Source: Nostoc sp. PCC 7107 | Lineage (GTDB): Bacteria; Cyanobacteriota; Cyanobacteriia; Cyanobacteriales; Nostocaceae | DNA: 64,000 nucleotides | Reading direction: 5' to 3' | Assembly: GCF_000316625.1 (NCBI RefSeq) | Contig: NC_019676.1 | Location: forward strand, 2,870,501-2,934,500 | In this document: one piece after another, positions 37,133 to 46,148 of the stretch | How the letters are laid out: each line of letters begins with the position of its first letter | Position numbering within the stretch: position 1 is the first letter of the stretch | Translations under genes and position numbers: made by a program | The notes under the pieces: generated by a model | Database searches by the model: none | The model's input: only the letters and a program-made list of their open reading frames with translations | What the model was told of the DNA's origin: nothing

Positions 37133-37176
37133 CCTTCATACTTCACACTTCATACTTTCCTTTTCTTCATACCTCT
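37133..37176. repeat. Short tandem heptamer repeats (STRR)
   Basis: Degenerate repeats of CTTCATA/CTTCACA type (ttcatacttcacacttcatactt and variants). The same unit returns before thiS at about 38375-38391. Typical of Nostocales genomes; no coding role. Confidence 0.55.
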
Positions 37177-37258
37177 TGCTTAATAAATTAACGATGCTAA
37201 AAATATTGCATATATGAAAGAGGCTGACTATTATGAAAGCACTAATGGAGTTGTGGTA

Positions 37259-38329
37259 ATGGTCGAGCCGTATAGCCAAAAAGAGCAAATACAGCAAGTT
37301 GTTTACCGCATATTAGATGCTAATTTAGACCGCACTCGTGAAGGCTTACGCATCATCGAAGAGTGGTGTCGTTTTGGTTTGAACAATATCCAGTTAGCCG
37401 GGGAATGCAAATACCTGCGACAAGAGTTAGCTAAATGGCATACGGCGGAAATCCGGGCGGCGCGAGATACAGTCGGAGATATCGGTACTGAATTGTCCCA
37501 TCCGCAAGAAGAACAACGTTCTGGGATTAAGTCGTTATTACAAGCTAACTTTTGCCGTGTCCAAGAAGCACTGCGAGTATTAGAAGAATACGGTAAGCTG
37601 CATAGCGCGAACATGGGCAAAGCTTTTAAGCAGATGCGCTATCGGGTTTACACCCTAGAAAGCAATTTGATGGGTTATCAGCGCCATCAATTATTATGGC
37701 GATCGCATTTATATTTAGTCACATCCCCATCAGATACTTTGTTAGCCACGGTAGAATCTGCACTCAAAGGCGGATTGACTTTATTGCAGTACCGGGATAA
37801 AAATACCGATGATACTGTACGGCTAGAAAATGCGACTAAACTACGGCAGTTATGTCATGCTTACGGTGCTTTGTTTATTATGAACGATCGCGTAGACTTA
37901 GCTTTAGCCGTAGATGCCGATGGGGTACATCTGGGACAACAAGATATGCCAATTGCTATGGCGCGGCAATTATTGGGGCCACAAAAGATAATTGGTCGTT
38001 CCACCACTAATTCTGAAGAAATGCAAAAAGCCATTACCGAAGGTGCAGATTATATCGGTGTCGGCCCGATTTATGAAACTCCCACAAAAGCAGGTAAGGC
38101 CGCAGCCGGCTTAGAATATGTCCGGTACGCTGCTCAAAATAGTCCTATACCTTGGTTTGCCATCGGCGGTATTGATGCCAATAATATCAATGATGTCATT
38201 GATGCGGGAGCCGAAAGGGTGGCGGTGGTGCGATCTCTTATGCAAGCAGAACAGCCAACTTTAGTTACCCAATACTTGCTATCTCAGCTAAATCGCGTCA
38301 AACCACAACAAGAAAGTATTCAAAATTAA
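37259..38329 (+). CDS. thiE: Thiamine-phosphate synthase with N-terminal ThiD2-type domain
   Basis: It joins hydroxymethylpyrimidine pyrophosphate and the thiazole phosphate to give thiamine phosphate. The N-terminal half (about 1-130, with RILDANLDRTREGLRIIEEW and FCRVQEALRVLEEYGKL) is the ThiD2-like domain found fused to ThiE in cyanobacteria. The C-terminal barrel has LLQYRDKNTDD, FIMNDRVDLAL, DGVHLGQQDMP, GRSTTN, YIGVGPIYETPTKAG and AIGGIDANN. ATG 37259 has GGAG at good spacing; the ATG at 37214 would add 15 residues and is a less likely alternative. thiS follows. Confidence 0.96.
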   Translation: MVEPYSQKEQIQQVVYRILDANLDRTREGLRIIEEWCRFGLNNIQLAGECKYLRQELAKWHTAEIRAARDTVGDIGTELSHPQEEQRSGIKSLLQANFCRVQEALRVLEEYGKLHSANMGKAFKQMRYRVYTLESNLMGYQRHQLLWRSHLYLVTSPSDTLLATVESALKGGLTLLQYRDKNTDDTVRLENATKLRQLCHAYGALFIMNDRVDLALAVDADGVHLGQQDMPIAMARQLLGPQKIIGRSTTNSEEMQKAITEGADYIGVGPIYETPTKAGKAAAGLEYVRYAAQNSPIPWFAIGGIDANNINDVIDAGAERVAVVRSLMQAEQPTLVTQYLLSQLNRVKPQQESIQN

Positions 38330-38398
38330 GTGCTGAGTCAACAGTCAATAGTCACTAAGAGTCAATCAGATAATACTTCATACTTCATACTTGATTTT

Positions 38399-38611
38399 AT
38401 GTCCGAGCAAATTACCCTTCAGGTAAATGGAGAAACCCGCGTTTGTTCCTCTCCATCGTTGTTACCTGATTTATTGCAGCAATTGGGTTTCAACCCGCGC
38501 TTAGTGGCGGTGGAATATAACGGGGAAATTTTGCATCGTCAATTTTGGTCACATACTATCGTACAGCCAGGCGATCGCTTGGAAGTTGTCACCATTGTCG
38601 GCGGTGGTTAA
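38399..38611 (+). CDS. thiS: Thiamine biosynthesis sulfur carrier ThiS
   Basis: A 70-residue ubiquitin-like carrier that brings sulfur as a C-terminal thiocarboxylate to thiazole synthase. It begins MSEQITLQVNGETR and ends in the required di-glycine tail VVTIVGGG, with DRLEVV before it as usual. The frame is open from 38330, but the ATG at 38399 gives the family length. It is downstream of thiE and likely in the same operon, despite the STRR repeats in the 70-nt gap. Its last 4 nt overlap the convergent glycosyltransferase stop. No thiG is present here. Confidence 0.95.
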   Translation: MSEQITLQVNGETRVCSSPSLLPDLLQQLGFNPRLVAVEYNGEILHRQFWSHTIVQPGDRLEVVTIVGGG

Positions 38612-39819
38612 TTTTCTTGATAAAGCATCCGGTGAAGAGTTTTGCGCCTCGCAAATTCTTTACCCTTGCGACCAAGCTGTTCGCGCAATTGCTGGTCTTG
38701 ACACAAGCGTTTAAAGGCTTGAAAAACTTCATAGCCAGATTTAGGGTTCACTAACAGACCATTCTCTTCGTGACTCACTAATTCAATCACCGAACCTAAA
38801 CGCGAAGCAATAACAGGCTTACCAAAGTAACTGGCTTCTAGATATGTCACACCAAAACCATCCATAAATCTCGTTTTGGCATTATCCAAAGTCAGCATGG
38901 CAAAGATATCACAAGCCGCATAGTAACTTGCTAACTCACTCTCAGGTACTTGGCCAGCAAAGTGTACCCGTTTGTCTACGCGCAAACGTTGCGCTAGAGT
39001 TTTCAGTTGTAACTCACAAGCACCTTGACCACAGAGTATGTAGTGAACGTCTATCCCAATAGTCAGCAATAATGGTAGATTCTCAATTACCTGTTCAAAG
39101 CTTTTATGTTTGACCAGTTGTCCAACCGAAAGAATCACAATTGCTGTTTCGGGAATGTTGTAAGTTTGACGCACTTTCACGCGTAAATCATCAAGATTAC
39201 TATGGTTTGTCCCGACACTAAATTTCTCAGGTCTAACCACAGGATGAATTACATGGGTAGGGGTTTGCAGGCGGAAAGCGTTTCTGATGTAATCTCTGGT
39301 AAAGGTGCTGTTACAAACAATGCCTGTGGCGCGTGACAGTGTTAATTTAAAGAGCGATCGCCAGACTGGATTTCCTATTACAGGACGAATATCATGACCA
39401 TGCAAATAAATAAAAAAGCGAATAGGCAACAGATAACTCAATAATAATAATGCCGGAAATTCATAGCTATGTCCCCATTCTATATAGCGATAGTGATAGC
39501 GAAAATAGAGTTTAATTGCTAAGAAAAATGACCCAACTAGATTCATCAAAGGCTTGAGGAGATTTCCCCAAAACCCCTCTAGCCAGTATTGAAAGCTTGG
39601 CCAGCGATAAATAGGAAACTGTTGAGTCTCATCAAATTTTTTATCACCTGCACAACTAGCAGTTAAAACAATAATCCGTTCGGGATCTTGCAGACAACGG
39701 TTATATATATATTCACTAATAACCTCTTCTTTCGGTAAGAATAAACGCGATATAACTAAAATATCGGGACATGATGCTTTTTCTCTAATGTTTGTTGTGA
39801 GTTGAGAAATATGTTCCAT
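38608..39819 (-). CDS. Glycosyltransferase family 4 protein
   Basis: A 403-residue GT-B fold enzyme that transfers sugar from a nucleotide donor, probably for exopolysaccharide or glycolipid. The N-terminal domain starts PDILVISRLFLPKEEVISEY, contains FFIYLHGHDIRPV and NSTFTRDYIR, and the second domain has VILSVGQLVKHKSFEQVI, the E-x7-E type region GFGVTYLEASYFGKPVIASRLGS, and VNPKSGYEVFQAF. No membrane helix of note. It ends overlapping thiS on the other strand. The acceptor and donor are unknown. Confidence 0.9.
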   Translation of the reverse strand: MEHISQLTTNIREKASCPDILVISRLFLPKEEVISEYIYNRCLQDPERIIVLTASCAGDKKFDETQQFPIYRWPSFQYWLEGFWGNLLKPLMNLVGSFFLAIKLYFRYHYRYIEWGHSYEFPALLLLSYLLPIRFFIYLHGHDIRPVIGNPVWRSLFKLTLSRATGIVCNSTFTRDYIRNAFRLQTPTHVIHPVVRPEKFSVGTNHSNLDDLRVKVRQTYNIPETAIVILSVGQLVKHKSFEQVIENLPLLLTIGIDVHYILCGQGACELQLKTLAQRLRVDKRVHFAGQVPESELASYYAACDIFAMLTLDNAKTRFMDGFGVTYLEASYFGKPVIASRLGSVIELVSHEENGLLVNPKSGYEVFQAFKRLCQDQQLREQLGRKGKEFARRKTLHRMLYQEN

Positions 39820-40033
39820 ATTAACTTTTGTAACTTTAAGTAAAAAAGTGTGTAATCTTGCATACTAAAGTTAAGTAAAAGTGTCGCTCGTAAGTTAGTT
39901 CTAATCGATGATATTTACCAACTCGTGAGCGCTCTTGCTTTTTAATGTTAATGTCAGCTAAATTTATCTTCATTGTGAATATCCCAGCAAAATTATTAAT
40001 TACTCAACAGTAGTTATATTCACCAATAACTTA

Positions 40034-40252
40034 TTGAAGTTGAACAAGGTAAGAACCACTACTCTAAGTTGTTTTGGTAAAAAATTTGCTTTGATAATTC
40101 TGCTTAAGCTGATTGTTATTTCCACTATATGTGGAATCTCAATTTATTTCTATCTTGCCATTGAGCAAATTATGGGTTATGTGTCTAACTGTCCCTTTAA
40201 GGATATTTTATCTAACCGAGATTGTAAAAAGCGCACCGTAATCTACTTGTAG
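40034..40252 (+). CDS. Possible small membrane protein
   Basis: A 72-codon frame with a TTG start, basic N-terminus (MKLNKVRTTTL), one clear hydrophobic helix (FALIILLKLIVISTICGISIYFYL) and a tail with two Cys (NCPFKDILSNRDCKK). The signal-anchor plan is plausible for a real small protein, but there is no family recognition and only a weak ribosome site. It lies alone in a long spacer. Confidence 0.3.
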   Translation: MKLNKVRTTTLSCFGKKFALIILLKLIVISTICGISIYFYLAIEQIMGYVSNCPFKDILSNRDCKKRTVIYL

Positions 40253-41099
40253 CAGTTTGTACTTTGGAAGTTTGGTATTCTGTAACCTAATTTTTGCTGA
40301 TTTATCGTTGAGCTAAATTCAAAATTTGGATTGCCAGCAACGTTAAATAGCTATAATTTTTGTCAAAGTTGTTTTTACAAACTTTAATTAAATTAGACTG
40401 ATACAAGATATTGCAATTCAAAATTACCACTCTCCAGTTCCAGATTCTGAGAAACATTATTCTCAATTTTGTTTGTTTTGAGTGAATGTATTAACAAGCC
40501 TTAAAAAATATTTTAAAACATGAAAAGTAGGGATTGGTTTGTTATTTGTGTGAAGTGTTTGTTAATTATATATTTTGGTAACAATTGACTCTATTTAGAC
40601 AATTTCTATTCAGGCAATAGCTAAAAAAATTGCCCCTCAGAAGCTACAGAAAATCGGAAAAATCTTTATATTATGATAGTTTAGCTGAAATTATGGCTGA
40701 TAATGAGCCATAATGCCACAGAATTTTTCAATCAAAACTATAGATACAGCAGTCTCGATGTTCTTGAAATCAGTAGTTTGTTTTAACTTGAGCATGACAA
40801 TCCTACCGTTCGCCTGTGGCTTGATTTGACGGTAATTATTAATTGATCCCAAAGCTCCTACTATCTAGTATAAGTTCCAAGGTACGGTAATCTACTACAG
40901 AAATCCCCCCTCCGTCTGCTGTGTACCGGGGATAAGTCGCGGTAAATTGAAGATGTAGCAACAGTTAATGATGTTACAAAAAGCTACTGCCAATTAAATA
41001 CTCGCTTACTAGTCGCGGGCCGGCATCAGCTACACACCGCAAAAATCCTACCAGCGTAGGATGCAATATCAGCAATAAAATTTTTCAAGCGACTGTGTT
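40253..41099 (+). other. Long spacer upstream of the DUF1517 gene
   Basis: Nearly 850 nt without a gene. It holds a perfect 9-bp palindrome ATTATGGCT-N7-AGCCATAAT (40690-40714), a G/C-rich segment from about 40900 to 41040 unlike the A/T-rich rest, and a leader hairpin ATCCTAC-CAGC-GTAGGAT (41045-41062) 38 nt before the gene. The G/C-rich segment could belong to a long 5' leader or a small RNA; nothing here identifies a known family. Confidence 0.45.
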
Positions 41100-42071
41100 A
41101 TGCGTAAAAAAATACAACAAACCATCAAACCGCTGTTAAAAACGTTCTTTGTCCTCAGCCTAGTTTTAGCTTTAGCCCTAGGTCATGCTGACGGCGCATT
41201 AGCTGCCCGCAGTGGTGGTCGCATTGGCGGCGGTTCTTTTAGAATGCCTTCTAGCAGCCGTACCTATACACCGCGTACCTACGCACCTCCTGGTGGTGGT
41301 GGATACTATCCTGGTGGTGGATTTGGCTTTCCTTTCCTACTGCCTTTGTGGGGTTTTGGTGGCGGATTTGGCGGTCTATTTTCGATTTTAATTTTTATTG
41401 CGATCGCTAACTTCCTCGTCCAAAGTTTCCGCCGTAATAGTAGTGACGGAACGGAAGAGGTTGGTTATAACAGCAACCCCAATGTTTCTGTAACTCGTTT
41501 GCAAGTTGGTTTGTTAGCTCAAGCCCGTGATTTACAACCAGAACTCAACAAAATTGCGGAAATTGCTGATACCAACTCACCCGAAGGTAGAGCCGCAGTT
41601 CTGCAAGAAACTAGTCTAGCTTTACTCCGCCATCCAGAATATTGGGTATATGCAGGCGGCGGTACACAACAAGCGAAGTTAAGCTCTGCTGAAAGTCAGT
41701 TCAACCGTTTAGCATTAGCAGAACGCAGCAAATTTAGCGAAGAAACCCTTTCTAACGTCAATAACCAACTCAAAGCGGCTCTGGCTAAAGAAGCTTTACC
41801 TGCTAGTGGTGAACTGGACAATCCAACTAAGCTAATTAGCGAAGGCCCTGGAGAATATATTATTGTTACCTTGTTGGCGGCAACTTTAGGTAAATTAGAA
41901 ACTCCAGCTATTAACTCCACAGAAAGCTTGCGTCAAGTGTTGCGGCAAATTGGGAGTATTCCAGGTGAGCAACTGTTAGCAATTGAAGTTTTGTGGACAC
42001 CTCAAGCTGAAGGTGATACCTTATCTTCCGATGATTTGTTAGCAGAGTATCCTGATTTGATGCTGGTGTAA
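41100..42071 (+). CDS. DUF1517 domain protein, exported and membrane-anchored
   Basis: A 323-residue protein with a basic N-terminus and a signal peptide to about residue 35 (LVLALALGHADGALAA). Next come a low-complexity RSGGRIGGGSFR stretch and a Gly/Pro/Tyr-rich segment, then a membrane helix near 95-110 (LFSILIFIAIANFL) and the DUF1517 domain with TRLQVGLLAQARDLQPELN and IEVLWTPQ. The family is found in cyanobacteria and chloroplasts; its function is not established. A strong bidirectional hairpin follows. Confidence 0.9.
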   Translation: MRKKIQQTIKPLLKTFFVLSLVLALALGHADGALAARSGGRIGGGSFRMPSSSRTYTPRTYAPPGGGGYYPGGGFGFPFLLPLWGFGGGFGGLFSILIFIAIANFLVQSFRRNSSDGTEEVGYNSNPNVSVTRLQVGLLAQARDLQPELNKIAEIADTNSPEGRAAVLQETSLALLRHPEYWVYAGGGTQQAKLSSAESQFNRLALAERSKFSEETLSNVNNQLKAALAKEALPASGELDNPTKLISEGPGEYIIVTLLAATLGKLETPAINSTESLRQVLRQIGSIPGEQLLAIEVLWTPQAEGDTLSSDDLLAEYPDLMLV

Positions 42072-42093
42072 CAGAATTTCAATAATGGCATTT

Positions 42094-42139
42094 AAAAACC
42101 CGCCCAAGATGGTAAATCCATACCTGTAAGCGGGTTTTT
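42094..42139. terminator. Bidirectional terminator hairpin
   Basis: AAAAACCCGC (42094-42103) and GCGGGTTTTT (42130-42139) form a perfect stem with A-run and T-run, between the convergent DUF1517 and mechanosensitive-channel genes. It can end both transcripts. Confidence 0.85.
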
Positions 42140-42151
42140 CAATTGGTGAAT

Positions 42152-43798
42152 TTAGCTTTTACTTTTAAAAGAATCCAACCACTCTTTAACTTGTTCGCGG
42201 GCAATATCGCGGCCGCCTAGACCAAAAGCCAAAGCAATAGCCACTGCGATCGCACCTAGCAATAAACCAAATGCTAAATTGACAATATCGCTGGCAACAC
42301 CGATTTGTTGTAATGCCATTGCCGAAACTAAAGTAATAATGGAAATTCTCGCTACTTGAGCTAAAATTTTAGCTTGGCGATCGCCGGAACTGCTAATCAA
42401 ACTAAAAGCTAGATTTGCCAAAAATAATCCGACTGCAAACACAATTAATCCCGACAAAATTCGCCCCAAAATAATTAAAATACCAGTTACCAATGTTGTC
42501 AGGGCAGGAATATTTAAAATATTCACCGCTGCAACTGTGGCAAATAGCATAATGCCGACTAAAGTAATAATGCCAGCAATTTCTGAGGGTGTGCGGAGCG
42601 TTGCTATTGGTTGTGTTTCGGCATAGACTTCTTGCCTAGCAGGTGATGGTAAACCAAGCACCGCAAAAATATTGTTAAAGCCCAAACTAGTCAAAATACT
42701 AGTAACTAAATCTCCCACAAAGCGCCCGATAAAAAAGGCAATAATTAAGATAGCTGCGGCTGTGAAAATAGCAGGCAAACTATTTAAAATCTGTTGCAGC
42801 ATTGTAATTGCTGGTACAGATATCGCCTCAATTTTTAAAGCATTGAGGGCAGCGATCGTCACAGGAATCAAAATTAAAACATAGACAATTGTACCGATAA
42901 TTGTCGATAAAGACTGTGCGCCCATTGCTGAGGACAGCCCAAACCGACTACCTAAATAATCTACGCCAGTTGTAACTAAAAGATTAGTCACAATCCGTCG
43001 GACAATATTAGCTAACAACCATCCCAATACCGCAATTAAAATTGCTGCCAAAATATTGGGGAGAATTGAGAGAATTTCGGTAATTAAGGCTTGTACTGGT
43101 AAAAGCGCCTGCCTGAGTCCGAGGGTATCGAGAACTGGGGCGAGAAATAGTAAAAAGATAAACCAATATAAAGCACTAGAGATCGTCTCACTCAAAGAAA
43201 TGCGATCGAGACTAATACTATCTTCAGGCGAGTCTTGATTTAAACGCTCATCTAGTTTGAACGCCTGTAATCCCCGCAATGTCACAATTTTGACAATACT
43301 GGCTAAAACCCAAGCAACGCTTAACAGAATTCCTGCACCCACCACTTTTGGCAAAAAGCCAATCAGTTGATCAAGAAAACTATTGAGTGGTCGAGAAGCG
43401 ACCTCTAGCCCTAGTGCTTGTAATACAGCCACTACCGTTAGTAAGATAATGCTCCAAAAGACCAAACTAGAGATTAACTTCTCTACCTGGGGAACATCTC
43501 TGCGTCCTGTCACCCCTGCTGCAATGCGATTATCAATGTTCGTGCGATTTAAGATCCCACGCGTCACTGCGGCAATGCTGGCAGCAATCAGTATACCTAC
43601 CAACAAAATTGCAACTGCCCCTAGCAATCTTGGTGTATACAGAATTACTTGTTGTCCAATTCCTTGGAGTTCCGCAATTCCTTGGTTTACACTCGGTTGA
43701 TCTAGTGGCAAATTTGGCGATTGTCCTAAAAATTGCTGTCCCTTTATCGACAAACCCATGTCTATCAACCGGGATATCCCTGGCCAAGTTGTGTTCAT
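42152..43798 (-). CDS. Mechanosensitive ion channel-like protein with repeated TM-helix motifs
   Basis: A 548-residue membrane protein with about a dozen hydrophobic helices. Repeated segments of the type LVTNLLVTTGVDYLGSRFGL, VVGAGILLSVAWVLASIV and NILAAILIAVLGWLLANIVRRI match the conserved TM helix (PF05552-like) seen in MscS-related cyanobacterial proteins. It lacks a clear MscS beta-domain at the C-terminus, which ends in a helix and a short charged tail. Osmotic adaptation is the likely role by family, not proven here. It stands alone. Confidence 0.8.
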   Translation of the reverse strand: MNTTWPGISRLIDMGLSIKGQQFLGQSPNLPLDQPSVNQGIAELQGIGQQVILYTPRLLGAVAILLVGILIAASIAAVTRGILNRTNIDNRIAAGVTGRRDVPQVEKLISSLVFWSIILLTVVAVLQALGLEVASRPLNSFLDQLIGFLPKVVGAGILLSVAWVLASIVKIVTLRGLQAFKLDERLNQDSPEDSISLDRISLSETISSALYWFIFLLFLAPVLDTLGLRQALLPVQALITEILSILPNILAAILIAVLGWLLANIVRRIVTNLLVTTGVDYLGSRFGLSSAMGAQSLSTIIGTIVYVLILIPVTIAALNALKIEAISVPAITMLQQILNSLPAIFTAAAILIIAFFIGRFVGDLVTSILTSLGFNNIFAVLGLPSPARQEVYAETQPIATLRTPSEIAGIITLVGIMLFATVAAVNILNIPALTTLVTGILIILGRILSGLIVFAVGLFLANLAFSLISSSGDRQAKILAQVARISIITLVSAMALQQIGVASDIVNLAFGLLLGAIAVAIALAFGLGGRDIAREQVKEWLDSFKSKS

Positions 43799-44096
43799 GG
43801 TTTTTTGTAATTTAGCTTATGTGTTCGTTAAAAATACTTGTCAACTTAGTAGAGTAGATTTGATGATGCAAAATTACACTCTAGTAAGTTCACGCGGATT
43901 TTGCGTAACAATTTACCAGTAAATATATATAGGCAATTGATAGATAGGCTAATTTGTTACAAATAAAAAAATATTTTGGATTTTCACTAGGATTTTACTT
44001 GAGTTAAGAATACAGTTTTTTGTCACATAAATGTAGCTTGCAGACAACAATCAATTTTGGGTTAATCTAAGGGCAGCAACAGGATTACTAATTGGC

Positions 44097-44549
44097 ATGA
44101 CCCAAGTTTTTGAACAATCAATTCAAATTAATGCCACAGCTGCGGTTGTCGAGCGCTGTATTACAGATTTAGCGCTGATGTCTCGCTGGCTGAATCCTGC
44201 GCTACGCTGCGAACCGATGGGTGAGGTTTGGAGTACGGATATAGGTAGTGAAAGTCGCTTTATCATTCAAATTCCCCTGGTTAAACCGACGTTGAAAAGT
44301 ATTGTGGTAGAAAGACAACCGGGTTTAGTTGTTTGGGAATTTCAAGGATTTTTTCAAGGACGCGATCGCTGGGAATGTCAACCAGTAGAAAAGGGAACAC
44401 GCTTAGTCAATCGCTTTGAGTTCGCTATTCCTAACCTCATAGTTAGTTGGGGATTTAACAATTTTGCTGCATCTTGGACAAGGGAAGATATGCAAGCCCA
44501 ACTGCGTCGCCTCAAACGCGTTGCGGAAGAAATGCAAATTAGTCAGTAG
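44097..44549 (+). CDS. SRPBCC family protein (polyketide cyclase/START-like)
   Basis: A 150-residue small helix-grip protein. It starts MTQVFEQSIQINATAAVVERC (split), has ITDLALMSRWLNPALRCEP, which is the typical ligand-pocket entry, the VVWEFQGFFQGRDRWECQP strands, and a C-terminal long helix (REDMQAQLRRLKRVAEEMQ). Such proteins bind hydrophobic ligands or act on them; no specific function can be given. The spacer before it (43799-44096) is A/T-rich with nothing notable. Confidence 0.85.
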   Translation: MTQVFEQSIQINATAAVVERCITDLALMSRWLNPALRCEPMGEVWSTDIGSESRFIIQIPLVKPTLKSIVVERQPGLVVWEFQGFFQGRDRWECQPVEKGTRLVNRFEFAIPNLIVSWGFNNFAASWTREDMQAQLRRLKRVAEEMQISQ

Positions 44550-44747
44550 ATACTCTCCGTATTTACGTACGGGTGCGATTACACGTCTTTGTTTATTCTT
44601 CACCATCACCGTATTCTCTCATCGGTTAGTTACGCAAATGCGCTGATCTTCAAATTGACCATCTTCATAAATTCAGCAAAATCACGGTTACGCTGAATTG
44701 GGGTTCCGATCAAAACTGCCAATATCCAGTTTATTAGGGTGCAACTC

Positions 44748-44993
44748 ATGACTAGCCCTGCGATGAGATTTATTAGAGTCAATCTGGAAATGGCAAAAGA
44801 AGTAGCTCACAAATGGGAGCAAGCTTCATACAGTCAAACCAGTGCTTACTGTTTGGATATTTTAAATGAACTAGGATTTCCTAGTGCTGAACTACCTGTT
44901 AACTTGCAAACTCGTGAAGAACAGTTAAATTTCATCGCAGGCTTTGCTTCTTATGCTTTTGGGGAGGTGCAAAATGTCCAAGGCGCTAATTGA
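44748..44993 (+). CDS. Small conserved-looking hypothetical protein
   Basis: An 81-residue soluble protein, not recognised. It contains AKEVAHKWEQASYSQTSAYCLD and ends with NFIAGFASYAFGEVQNVQ; mostly helical. The ATG at 44748 has AGGG at 9 nt; a GTG at 44739 would add three residues. It overlaps the next small gene by 20 nt, so the two form a tight pair. Confidence 0.6.
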   Translation: MTSPAMRFIRVNLEMAKEVAHKWEQASYSQTSAYCLDILNELGFPSAELPVNLQTREEQLNFIAGFASYAFGEVQNVQGAN

Positions 44994-45246
44994 AGACATT
45001 TTTAATGAACCAGAATGGGCAGAAGAAACGGCTGTACCTGCAACAGATGGGGAATTATTAATGCTAACAGAAAGAATTTCTAGCTTTGAAATTCCCATTC
45101 AGGTTTTTTTGCAAGCTGTAGCGATCGCGGCTTACGATTGTGCGGCAGCTTTTCGTTATGCTGATAATTATTTAACGAGTCATAAGCAGAATAAGCGAAA
45201 GAATTTACGTGTTTTCAGGTCTTTGCGTAATTTTGAAAATAATTGA
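44974..45246 (+). CDS. Small hypothetical protein, partner of the preceding gene
   Basis: A 90-residue acidic then basic protein, not recognised: MSKALIEDIFNEPEWAEET, a central helix (FEIPIQVFLQAVAIAAYDCAA) and a very basic tail (SHKQNKRKNLRVFRS). GGGGAGG 6 nt before ATG 44974 is a strong ribosome site that fixes the start within the preceding frame. The overlapping order suggests co-expression with the 81-residue protein. Confidence 0.6.
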   Translation: MSKALIEDIFNEPEWAEETAVPATDGELLMLTERISSFEIPIQVFLQAVAIAAYDCAAAFRYADNYLTSHKQNKRKNLRVFRSLRNFENN

Positions 45247-45268
45247 ACTTATATATCCCCAAATCTTG

Positions 45269-45291
45269 CCCCTCTCTGCGTCAGAGAGGGG
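45269..45291. repeat. Perfect palindromic repeat CCCCTCTCTG-CGT-CAGAGAGGGG
   Basis: A 10-bp perfect stem (45269-45278 and 45282-45291) with a CGT loop. It is a dispersed hairpin commonly seen between cyanobacterial genes, here 23 nt after the small gene pair, and may act as their terminator. Confidence 0.7.
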
Positions 45292-45476
45292 TGAGAGGAG
45301 AGGTGATTTTTGAATCCTAAATAGTTCTTGTAATCATAATCTGCTCACTCAAAGTGAATAGTCTTCTAATCAAAAGGAGTCAAAAAGATATTCTGACTCC
45401 TTCATTGTTCGTATTTCGTAAGTATATTGAGTCTGTTTAGCATTTCCAGTTTGACTTGATGCCGATATCAATTAAT

Positions 45477-45665
45477 TTATTCTCTACTTGGCATTTCAGC
45501 TTCATGAATTGCTTGCTCTAAAAAAATCTTGGCATCATCTATTTGCCCCGATTCTATGCAAGCATGAACAATTTTGCACCATTCTATTAAACTTGTCAGC
45601 TTTTTTGTCCGGTTTTCGGGAATCAATGATTTGGAAATTGTGGAGTTAATCCGTAAATTCTGCAT
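45477..45665 (-). CDS. Small hypothetical protein
   Basis: A 62-residue helical, soluble protein, unrecognised (MQNLRINSTISKSL, then LIEWCKIVHACIESGQIDDAK, then FLEQAIHEAEMPSRE). The middle has a TPR-like feel (GQIDDAKIFLEQAI). AGGAG lies 8 nt before the ATG, and the frame is clean, so it is probably real. No neighbour indicates a role. Confidence 0.55.
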   Translation of the reverse strand: MQNLRINSTISKSLIPENRTKKLTSLIEWCKIVHACIESGQIDDAKIFLEQAIHEAEMPSRE

Positions 45666-46090
45666 TTTAATAGCTCCTAAAAAAATTTATGTGTATCTCC
45701 ATATTTCACAAAACCTTATATTTATTTACTTACACCTGAGATAGATATATTAAAATACTTAAGGCTTTCTTAAGTATTCAACTGATCGCAATTTTAAAGA
45801 GCGATCGCCTTTCTTTTTCACTAGAATAAGCAGATCAATACTTATGCAAATCAATACGTTAATTTACTAATGCTTTGAAAATTCTAAATTAAAGCAATAA
45901 AAGCAAAAATTGATGAGATTTATGGCAGTAATCATGATTATTTGTGAATCTGCGCCAGATTTTTGCTGAATTTCTGGGTTGATAGAAGATAACATAGATG
46001 GGGATATATACTTCTTGTATGAATCTGATTGTGCCTATTATTTGCCAAATATAGCGATCGCCTGACTTTTCTCAAAACTAAAAATATTTA
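45666..46090. other. Spacer between small gene and ileS terminator
   Basis: A/T-rich DNA without a supported gene. It carries HIP1-like sites (45801 and 46053 regions) and no hairpin other than the one listed next. Confidence 0.5.
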
Positions 46091-46118
46091 AACCCCTCTC
46101 CATATCGGAAAGGGGTTA
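46091..46118 (-). terminator. Terminator of ileS
   Basis: On the minus strand AACCCCTTTCC and GGAGAGGGGTT form a stem with a small loop, followed by TTTAAATATTTTTAG. It starts 31 nt after the ileS stop. Confidence 0.6.
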
Positions 46119-46148
46119 GATTAATCCAATTCACTGTTCAACAATAAA

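Noticed and set aside
42672-43815. Several open frames antisense to the mechanosensitive-channel gene
   Set aside because: All mirror the repetitive hydrophobic coding strand; no ribosome sites or independent family signals.
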